A stretch of DNA of 13,463 nt from assembly GCA_005880175.1 (NCBI GenBank), contig VBJR01000080.1, positions 1 to 13,463 of the forward strand, in the 5' to 3' direction. Positions 6,391 through 12,582 of this stretch are shown one piece after another. Both the position numbers and the translations under genes were made by a program. Under the pieces are notes generated by a model that saw only the letters and a program-made list of their open reading frames with translations, was not told where the DNA came from and did not search any database. The DNA is from Chloroflexota bacterium. Lineage in GTDB: Bacteria > Chloroflexota > Dormibacteria > Dormibacterales > Dormibacteraceae. Numbering within the stretch: position 1 is the stretch's first letter; every line of letters begins with the position of its first letter.

Positions 6391-6406
6391 CTCAGACCTC
6401 CTTCCG

Positions 6407-7354
6407 TTACTCGTACCTGCAGATCGCTTCCAGCAGGTGCCCGCCCAGCAGCCGCCGGGTGTCCAGGTAGAAGAACTCGGCCGCGCCCGAGCGGACCAGG
6501 CCGCTCATCGCCACCGGCACGCCGAGCGACTCCATCCACTCCCGCACCCGGATCCACTCACCCTCGCGCAGCGACGGCAGCGCCAGCAGGTGGTGGACGC
6601 CCTCCCCGACCCGGTCGATGAACTCGCGCCCGTAGTGCGTCGGCTCCAGCGTCGGCTCGATCACCTCCAGCTCGATGTCCGCGAGCCGGCCCCTGACCAG
6701 CGAGAACGCGTGCCGCACCGCCACCCCGTCGAGGGTGGAGCGGTCGAGCGAGCCGGGCTCGGGCCGGAACTCCACGCGGTCCCAGCCCGCCATCCCGAGC
6801 AGCCGCTCGTATGCCGGCAGCCGCTCCGCGAGGCTGCGCACCGCCACGCCGACGTGCCACAGCCGGGCGATCTCCGGGACGCCCGGCGGCCGCCCGCCGG
6901 CGGCCGCGAGGTGCCACTCCTCGTCCGCGTGGTCCCGGCCCACCGGCACGACCACCTCCAGCCAGAACCCGCCGAGCGCGGCCCGGGTGTCCAGCTGGTA
7001 GTGCCGCGAGGTGCCCGGCGGCGTCTCCTCGCGCAGGACCGCGATGCCGGCCTCCGCCATCCGCGCCGTCAGCTGGCGCATCTCCGGCTCCGAGACGACC
7101 GTCAGGCACAGGCCGTGGATGCCGGGCCCGCGCGCCGCCAGGAACTCGTCGAACACGCCGCCGCGGCCGGCCGGCTCGACCAGCCGGAACGTCAGCCCCG
7201 CCGCCGTCGTGCCCGTCGCCACGGCGTGGGGCAGGTGCCGGGCCCGCGCCACGCGCCAGCGGCCGACGCCGTACACGAGCGAGTAGCCCCGCGCCGCCGC
7301 CTCCAGGTCGGACACGACCACGGTCAGGTGGCGCAGCTCGCCGGCGGGGATCAT
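6407..7354 (-). CDS. VOC-family protein with two tandem glyoxalase/dioxygenase-like domains
   Basis: The protein has 315 residues made of two vicinal-oxygen-chelate domains, about 6-137 and 164-312. Each appears to keep a metal triad: His9 (LRHLTVVV), His80 (GIHGLCL) and Glu133 (GFWLEVV) in the first; His167 (LWHVGVAV), His254 (GVHHLLAL) and Glu309 (GGHLLEAI) in the second. The family includes extradiol dioxygenases, glyoxalases, epimerases and lyases that bind a bidentate oxygen substrate at a divalent metal. Keeping both triads is unusual for a simple two-domain extradiol enzyme, where one is degenerate. The ATG at 7354 overlaps the stop of the E2 gene (ATGA), so it is translationally coupled. 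Much longer open sequence upstream in this frame is only a shadow of E2. The reaction is not assignable; processing of a diketone, hydroxyketone or epimerisable acyl group is possible. Confidence 0.82.
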   Translation of the reverse strand: MIPAGELRHLTVVVSDLEAAARGYSLVYGVGRWRVARARHLPHAVATGTTAAGLTFRLVEPAGRGGVFDEFLAARGPGIHGLCLTVVSEPEMRQLTARMAEAGIAVLREETPPGTSRHYQLDTRAALGGFWLEVVVPVGRDHADEEWHLAAAGGRPPGVPEIARLWHVGVAVRSLAERLPAYERLLGMAGWDRVEFRPEPGSLDRSTLDGVAVRHAFSLVRGRLADIELEVIEPTLEPTHYGREFIDRVGEGVHHLLALPSLREGEWIRVREWMESLGVPVAMSGLVRSGAAEFFYLDTRRLLGGHLLEAICRYE

Positions 7355-8412
7355 CGGAGCTCCGCCGGGCTCCCCAGCAGCTCCGCCACCCGGCCCAGGA
7401 AGCGGGCCGCCGGCGCCCCGTCCGCGACGCGGTGGTCGAACGTCAGGCTCAGCGTCGTGACCCGGCGGCGCACCACCCGCTCGCCCTCGAACGCCGCCAC
7501 CTCGCGCACCCGGCCCACGCCCAGGATGGCGGCCTGGGGCGGGTCCAGGATCGGCGTGAACGCGTCCACCACCGTCCCGGCCAGCGACGTCACGGTGAAC
7601 GTGGCGCCGGCCGCCTCGGCCTGGGTCAGGCGGCCCGACTCGGCGCGCAGCGCCAGGTCCCGCGCCGACGCGGCCACCTCCCGCAGCGACAGCCCGCCGG
7701 CGTCCCGGAGCACCGGCACCAGCAGCCCCGCCTCCTGGTCCATCGCCAGGCCGACGTCCACGGTCCCCGGCTGCTCGATCCGGTCGTCGTGGAGCCGCGC
7801 GTTCAGCATCGGGTGGTCGCGCAGCGCCACCGCGCAGGCCCGCACGATCAGCCGGGTCAGCGTGACCACCACGCCGTCGTCGCGCCACTCCCGGTTCAGC
7901 TCGTCGATCAGGTCCAGGGCCGCGTCCACGCCCACCTCGCTGGCGAGCGTGAGCGCCGCCGTGGTCTGGCGGCTGCGCAGCATGCGCTCGCCGATGGCCC
8001 GGCGCCGGCCCGAGTACGGCACCGAGGCGACATCCGACGTCGCCGCCGCCCGCACGTCCGCCTCGCGGATGCGGCCGTTCACCGTGAGGGCAGCCAGGTC
8101 CACCCCGAGCTCCCGGGCCAGCGCCCGGGCGGCCGGCGTGGCGCGGATCTCCCGTTCCCCGCCGCCCGCGGGCTCGTCCTTCGCCAGCAGCTGGCCGACC
8201 AGCGTGCCCACCGGCACCAGCTCGCCGGCCGCCACCACGCGCCGGAGCACTCCCGCCGCCGGCGCCTCGACCGTGAAGCTGACCTTGTCCGTCTCCAGGT
8301 CGTACAGCGGCTGGCCCGCCTCGACGGCGGCGCCGTCCTCCCGCAGCCAGGCCGTCAGCCGGCCCTCGGTCATGATGTCGCCGAGCTGCGGCAGCCGCAG
8401 GTCGGTCGCCAC
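7351..8412 (-). other. E2 dihydrolipoamide acyltransferase module (probable original separate gene, GTG 8412)
   Basis: This is the E2 part of the fused frame, 353 residues if started at GTG 8412. The lipoyl domain is at 5-78, with lipoyl-Lys43 in LETDKVSFTVEAP. A peripheral-subunit (E3/E1) binding domain lies at about 89-124 (ATPAARALARELGVDLAAL, then NGRIREADV). It lacks the usual glycine-rich GTGP-type insertion before GRI. The catalytic acyltransferase domain spans about 135-350, with VDAFTPILDPPQAAILGVG (282-300) and the active-site DHRVADG (His327). It transfers the acyl group made by E1 from lipoate to CoA. The E3 lipoamide dehydrogenase is not in the window. The acyl group is unknown; the E1 partners look acetoin-dehydrogenase-like, which would favour acetyl or a short acyl group. 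Confidence 0.75.
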
Positions 8413-9411
8413 CGGGTCAGTCCCGCAGCGTGCCGCGACCAGCCGCCCGCTGTACGGCACCGGCGCGTGCGGCCCCGTGACCGTCTTCACCGGCCCGTCC
8501 AGGTGGTCGATCGCCCGGTCCGCGATCACCGCGGCCACGTCCCGCGCCACGCTGCACCGCGGCGTGTCCTCGTCGACCACGACCGCGTGCTTGGTGCGCC
8601 GGACCGACTCGATCACCGTCTCCTCGTCCAGAGGCGCCAGGCTGAGCAGGTCCACCACCTCCGCCTCGACCCCCTGGCCGGCGAGCTCCGAGGCCGCCTC
8701 CAGGCACACGCCGGTCATCCGGGCGATGCCGACCAGCGTCACGTCCCCGCCCTCGCGAAGGACGCGGGCCCGCCCGATCGGCACGGTGTACGCCTCCTCC
8801 GGCACCTCGCCCTGGACGCCCGCGAGCGCGCGGTGGCTGCAGTACACGACCGGGTCGTCGTCCCGGATGGCCGCCGTCAGCAGGCCCTTCGCGGTGTACG
8901 GGTCGGACGGGACCACGCACTTGAGGCCCGGGATGTGCGCGAACAGCGAGTACATGCTCCCCGAGTGCTGGGCCGCCGTCCCGCCGCCGTTGCCGGCCCC
9001 GGCGCCCGTCGCCCCGATCGCCGTCTTGATCACCAGCGGCACGCTGACCTGGCCGCCCAGCATGTAGCGGAGGTACGCGGCCTCGTTCATGATCGGGTCC
9101 AGCGAGACGCCGACGAAGTTCACGAACATCAGCTCCGCCACGGGCCGGAGGCCGGTCACGGCGGCGCCCACCGCGGCCCCGATGAAGCCCATCTCGCAGA
9201 TCGGCGTGTCGATGATCCGCTCCGGGCCGAACTGCTGGATCAGGCCCTTGGTCGAGCCCATCGGGCCGCCCCAGGCGTCGATGAACCCCTGCTCGGCGCG
9301 GCCCGCGCCGCCGGCCACGTCCTCGCCGAGCAGGATGACGGACGGGTCGCGCTCCAGCTCCTGGCGCAGCGCCTCGTTCTCGGCCCGGCTGAACACCAGC
9401 GTCCGCGTCAT
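7351..9411 (-). CDS. 2-oxo acid dehydrogenase E1-beta fused in frame to lipoyl E2 (as sequenced)
   Basis: One 686-residue frame joins two enzymes. Residues 1-324 are a transketolase-like E1-beta of acetoin/pyruvate dehydrogenase type: VILLGEDVAGGAG (25-37), MGSTKGL, PICEMGFIGAAVGAAVTGLRP (70-90, FIGAAVG core), the MFVNFVGVSLDPIMNEAA region, AAQHSGSMYSLF, PSDPYTAKGLL, and EVVDLLSLAPLD. The frame then runs past PYSGRL straight into a complete E2 beginning near residue 334. Normal E1-beta proteins end with a further helix of about 20 residues, missing here. The other frame reads RGTLRD and then a TGA at 8417-8419, 4 nt before a GTG at 8412 that suits E2. The likely original layout is therefore two adjacent genes fused by a frame-changing loss of about 37-40 nt near 8430-8440. 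The ATG at 9411 overlaps the E1-alpha stop (ATGA). Confidence 0.75.
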   Translation of the reverse strand: MTRTLVFSRAENEALRQELERDPSVILLGEDVAGGAGRAEQGFIDAWGGPMGSTKGLIQQFGPERIIDTPICEMGFIGAAVGAAVTGLRPVAELMFVNFVGVSLDPIMNEAAYLRYMLGGQVSVPLVIKTAIGATGAGAGNGGGTAAQHSGSMYSLFAHIPGLKCVVPSDPYTAKGLLTAAIRDDDPVVYCSHRALAGVQGEVPEEAYTVPIGRARVLREGGDVTLVGIARMTGVCLEAASELAGQGVEAEVVDLLSLAPLDEETVIESVRRTKHAVVVDEDTPRCSVARDVAAVIADRAIDHLDGPVKTVTGPHAPVPYSGRLVAARCGTDPVATDLRLPQLGDIMTEGRLTAWLREDGAAVEAGQPLYDLETDKVSFTVEAPAAGVLRRVVAAGELVPVGTLVGQLLAKDEPAGGGEREIRATPAARALARELGVDLAALTVNGRIREADVRAAATSDVASVPYSGRRRAIGERMLRSRQTTAALTLASEVGVDAALDLIDELNREWRDDGVVVTLTRLIVRACAVALRDHPMLNARLHDDRIEQPGTVDVGLAMDQEAGLLVPVLRDAGGLSLREVAASARDLALRAESGRLTQAEAAGATFTVTSLAGTVVDAFTPILDPPQAAILGVGRVREVAAFEGERVVRRRVTTLSLTFDHRVADGAPAARFLGRVAELLGSPAELR

Positions 9412-10367
9412 CGGGTGTACACGTCCTCGGTCAGCGACGACAGCGCGGGCGGGGCGCTCCGCTCCGCGAACGCGACCGCGCCGTCCACCGCTCGGACGGC
9501 CTCCTCGTCGAACGAGCGCAGCTCGTCCGCCGGCAGGCCGCTGCGCTCGGCGAACCCCTCGATGCAGTCGCGGGCCCGGTAGTGCGCCTCCTCCTCCGCG
9601 GTCCGGTAGCGGCGCGGGTCGTCGCCCAGGAAGTGGCCGTGGTAGCGGTACGTCTTGCACTCCAGGAACGTGGGCCCGCCGCCACCGCGGCCCCGCTCCA
9701 CCGCCCGGCCCATCTCGTCGTACACGGCGAGCACGTCCTGCCCGTCCAGCGCGCAGGCCGGCACGCCGAACGGCGCCGCCCGCGGCGCCAGGTCCGTCGA
9801 GCCGAGCGCGTACTCGGCCGGCGTGGACTCCGCGTACAGGTTGTTCTCGCACACGAACACCAGCGGCAGCTTCCAGATCGCGCTCATGTTCAGGCACTCG
9901 TAGACGACGCCCTGACCCATCGCGCCGTCGCCGAAGAACGCCACGGCGACCTGGCCGGTGCCGCGCCGGCGCGCGGACAGGGCCGCCCCCAGCGCCATCG
10001 GGATGCCGGCCCCGACCACGCCGGTCGCGCCGAGCATGCCCACCGACGTGTCGGCGATGTGCATCGAGCCGCCCTTGCCCCGGTTCGTGCCGGTCTCGCG
10101 GCCGAACAGCTCGGCCATCATCCGGGCCACGTCCACGCCCTTGGCGATCGCGTGCCCGTGGCCCCGGTGCGTGCTGGCCACGTAGTCGTCGCGGTTCAGG
10201 CGCGCGCACACGCCGGCCGCCACCGACTCCTGGCCGATGGACAGGTGCGCCGAGCCCTGGAGCGCGCCGGACTGGCGCAGCGCGTCGATCCGCTCCTCGA
10301 ACCGGCGGATCAGGACCATGCGCCGGTACAGCCAGCGCGCGACCTCGGGATCGACCGCCGTTACCAC
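9408..10367 (-). CDS. Thiamine-dependent 2-oxo acid (acetoin-type) dehydrogenase E1-alpha
   Basis: The protein has 319 residues, the normal length for the E1-alpha/acetoin dehydrogenase alpha family. Visible features are RRMVLIRRFEERI (15-27), STHRGHGHAIAKG (65-77), GTNRGKGGSMHIAD (93-106), and the thiamine-diphosphate motif GDG (146-148) closing with ENN (174-176). YRYHGHFLGDDP (240-251) is the phosphorylation-loop region. With E1-beta it would decarboxylate a 2-oxo acid, or cleave acetoin or a similar hydroxyketone, and load the acyl group on E2 lipoate. The GTG at 10367 is chosen because it overlaps the stop of the MetE-like gene, which ends TAA at 10361-10363, and gives the family N-terminus. 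A GGGAG lies only 2 nt upstream, so coupled reinitiation is likely. The long open frame further upstream is antisense-like shadow of the MetE-like gene. Confidence 0.88.
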   Translation of the reverse strand: MVTAVDPEVARWLYRRMVLIRRFEERIDALRQSGALQGSAHLSIGQESVAAGVCARLNRDDYVASTHRGHGHAIAKGVDVARMMAELFGRETGTNRGKGGSMHIADTSVGMLGATGVVGAGIPMALGAALSARRRGTGQVAVAFFGDGAMGQGVVYECLNMSAIWKLPLVFVCENNLYAESTPAEYALGSTDLAPRAAPFGVPACALDGQDVLAVYDEMGRAVERGRGGGGPTFLECKTYRYHGHFLGDDPRRYRTAEEEAHYRARDCIEGFAERSGLPADELRSFDEEAVRAVDGAVAFAERSAPPALSSLTEDVYTR

Positions 10368-11515
10368 AGCTCCCGGGACGCCAGGCGCGCGCCCTCGGCC
10401 AGCGCCTCGAACTTGGCCCAGACCACGCTCGGGTGCACCTCCGGCGAGAACGAGGCCCGCGACGAGAAGCCGCAGTCGGCGCCCGCGATCACGTTCTCGC
10501 GGCCGACCAGGTTGGCGTACTGCTCGATCCCGTCCGCGATCAGCTGCGGGTGCTCGACGAAGTTCATCGCGTGGCTCAGGAAGCCGGGGATCAGCAGCTT
10601 GCCGTCCGGCAGCTTCGTGTCCTCCCAGATCCGCCACTCGTGCTGGTGGCGCGGGTTCGCGACCTCGAAGGAGTACGCTGCGGCGTTCACCGCCAGCATG
10701 AACGGCACGACCTCGGACAGCGGCACGTCGTGCAGCCGGGGGCCGTGGTTCAGGCCGTAGCACGTGTGGAAGCGCACCCGGTCCTCGGGGATGCCCCGGA
10801 GCGCGTAGTTCACGACCTCGACGTGCCTCCCGGCCTCGACCCGGCGCTCCTCGATCGTGCTGTCGGGGTTGTCGCTCAGGATCTCGGTCAGGCCCGGGTC
10901 GTCCACCTGGAGGACCAGGCCCGCGTCCACGATGGCGCGGTACTCCTCGCGCAGCGCGTCGGCGAGCGCGCAGTTGAACTCGTCCTCGGTCGCGTAGTAC
11001 TCGTTGCCGCCGAAGCCGCGCGGCGACGTCGCCGGCATGAACGCCTCGGTCACGTCCACCTGCGCCAGGGCGGCCTTCAGGTTCGCGATGTCCTTCGCCA
11101 CCGCCTCCTGGCCGACGTACGTGATCGGGCCGCGGCAGATCATCACGTGGATCGGGGCGACCGCGTGCGAGTACTTCTTGAAGTACTCCTGGTAGTAGTC
11201 GGGGAACATCTCGAGCTCGCGCTTCCACGACGGCGCCATGCTCGACCGGCCCGGGATCTTCTCGAACCCCGAGATGCGCTCGTCCACGTACGTGAGGAAG
11301 CTGACCTTGCCCATCTCGCCGTCGGCGACGACGTCCAGGCCGACCTCCGCCTGGTGGTGGACCACGTCGACCACGGCCTCGCGGACCTGCGCCGCGAACG
11401 CCGCCTCGTCGTAGGGCCGGCCGTTCTCCTTCTCCCGCATCGTCTCCAGCAGTGCGTTCGGACGCGCCAGGCTTCCGACGTGCGTCGTGAGGATGCGATC
11501 GGTGCTCGTCTTCAT
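10361..11515 (-). CDS. MetE-like (cobalamin-independent methionine synthase II / epoxyalkane:CoM transferase family) zinc transferase
   Basis: The protein has 384 residues, corresponding only to the C-terminal catalytic barrel of MetE and similar in size to epoxyalkane:coenzyme M transferase. Start block: RILTTHVGSLARP (7-19). The zinc thiolate site is intact: His250 and Cys252 in FHTCYG (249-254), Glu284 in SFEVANPRH, and Cys348 in ADCGFSSR. These correspond to the His, Cys, Glu and Cys ligands of MetE. EVGLDVVADGEMGK (57-70) and LQVDDPGL (202-209) are other family blocks. The family activates a thiol for alkyl transfer. Without the N-terminal MetE half, folate/homocysteine chemistry is uncertain, and a thiol-substrate transferase in catabolism is more likely. 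The ATG at 11515 overlaps the preceding stop (ATGA). The thiol and alkyl partner are unknown. Coenzyme M is conceivable given the ComA-like gene nearby, but unproven. Confidence 0.82.
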   Translation of the reverse strand: MKTSTDRILTTHVGSLARPNALLETMREKENGRPYDEAAFAAQVREAVVDVVHHQAEVGLDVVADGEMGKVSFLTYVDERISGFEKIPGRSSMAPSWKRELEMFPDYYQEYFKKYSHAVAPIHVMICRGPITYVGQEAVAKDIANLKAALAQVDVTEAFMPATSPRGFGGNEYYATEDEFNCALADALREEYRAIVDAGLVLQVDDPGLTEILSDNPDSTIEERRVEAGRHVEVVNYALRGIPEDRVRFHTCYGLNHGPRLHDVPLSEVVPFMLAVNAAAYSFEVANPRHQHEWRIWEDTKLPDGKLLIPGFLSHAMNFVEHPQLIADGIEQYANLVGRENVIAGADCGFSSRASFSPEVHPSVVWAKFEALAEGARLASRELW

Positions 11516-12582
11516 CTGTCCTGGCTCCCCTGGCTCCTGCGTGATCCCAACATGACCGCGACCATCCGGTCCAGCGCCGTCGACTGCGGGGCGACGATGG
11601 AGGCGGCCTGCCTCGCGCTCCAGACCGTCTCCGGCCGCGCCTGCAGCAGGTACAGGTGACGCGGCCCGTCGGGGCCCGGCCCCACGGCCCACTCGACGTC
11701 GACGGCGCCGCCGTGGACGCGCTCGACCTCCTTGCCCACCGCGGCCAGCCGCAGCACCTCCTCGTCGGTCAGGGAGGACGCGGCCCCCTCCGCCTCGTCC
11801 AGCTCGCCGCGGACCACGGCGCCGGTCGCGAGGTCGAAGCGGTCCGCGAACGGCTTCGGGACCACCGCTCGCGAGCGCATCTCCAGCGTCACCTTGTCCA
11901 CGGTGAACCGGTCCGGGGTCAGCTCGCCGCCGACGACCGGGGCGCCCAGGCCGTGCGCGCCCTCGATCGTGATCTGCGACCGGTCGCCGGTGACCGGGTC
12001 GATCGTCAGCATGACACCGGCCGCCTCGGCCGCGACCAGCCGCTGCACGAGCACGGCCATCGCGACCTGCCCGGCCGGGATGCCCAGGCGCCGCCGGTAG
12101 CTGATCGCCTGGGCCGTGAACAGGCTGGCCCAGCAGCGGACCACGTGCCGGAGCACGGACTCCACGCCGGACACGCCCAGGTAGGACTCCTGCTGGCCGG
12201 CGAACGACGCGTCGGCCATGTCCTCCGCCGTCGCGCTGGAGCGCACGGCCACGACCGCGTCGGCGTGCGCGTCGAGACCCCGGTAGGCGGTCGCCACCTC
12301 CTCGGCGTGGTCCCCGGTCAGCGCCGCGTCCAGGAACAGGTCGTGGATCGCCCGGGACGCCGCCTCCTGGCCGGCGGCGTCGACGGCGCCGCCGGCCAGG
12401 CGCTCGAGCTCGCGATCGAGCCCGTGGGCCGCCACCCACTCGCGGTAGGCGCCGGTCGGCACGACGAACCCGGGCGGCACGTCGCGGTGCTGCCGGAGCA
12501 GGCTGCCGAGGCCGATCGCCTTGCCGCCGACCTCGGGCGCGCGGTCAGCCGTGCAGTCCGCGAGCGGGATGGCGTAGCTCAT
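11512..12582 (-). CDS. PEP/pyruvate-binding (ATP-grasp) subunit of a split PEP-synthase-like phosphotransferase
   Basis: The protein has 356 residues and equals the N-terminal nucleotide-binding half of PEP synthase/pyruvate phosphate dikinase. Motifs are VGGKAIGLGSLLR (18-30), VPPGFVVPTGAYREW (35-49), AVRSSATAEDMADASFAGQQ (112-131), VMLTIDPVTGDR (190-201), GELTPDRFTVDK (219-230), VDVEW (294-298) and the closing LLQARPET (312-319). It would use ATP to phosphorylate the swivelling histidine of the partner encoded just upstream, with which it shares an ATGA overlap at 12579-12582. Stand-alone subunits of this size occur in phenylphosphate synthase (PpsB) and in the acetovanillone/hydroxyacetophenone kinases, rather than in housekeeping PEP synthase, which is a single chain. 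A role activating a phenolic or other hydroxyl substrate is inferred. Rifampin phosphotransferase-like function is an alternative. Confidence 0.85.
   Translation of the reverse strand: MSYAIPLADCTADRAPEVGGKAIGLGSLLRQHRDVPPGFVVPTGAYREWVAAHGLDRELERLAGGAVDAAGQEAASRAIHDLFLDAALTGDHAEEVATAYRGLDAHADAVVAVRSSATAEDMADASFAGQQESYLGVSGVESVLRHVVRCWASLFTAQAISYRRRLGIPAGQVAMAVLVQRLVAAEAAGVMLTIDPVTGDRSQITIEGAHGLGAPVVGGELTPDRFTVDKVTLEMRSRAVVPKPFADRFDLATGAVVRGELDEAEGAASSLTDEEVLRLAAVGKEVERVHGGAVDVEWAVGPGPDGPRHLYLLQARPETVWSARQAASIVAPQSTALDRMVAVMLGSRRSQGSQDR

Noticed and set aside
10361..11515. Naming the MetE-like gene epoxyalkane:coenzyme M transferase (xecA) or metE
   Set aside because: Both belong to the same superfamily, the thiol-specific residues cannot be judged by eye, and the neighbouring genes are not the standard epoxide-carboxylation set.
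6350..11659. Very long plus-strand open frames (roughly 860-920 codons) opposite the right-hand operon
   Set aside because: Their translations are low-complexity Arg/Pro/Ser/Ala-rich with no domain. The minus strand carries complete motif-rich enzymes with coupled starts.
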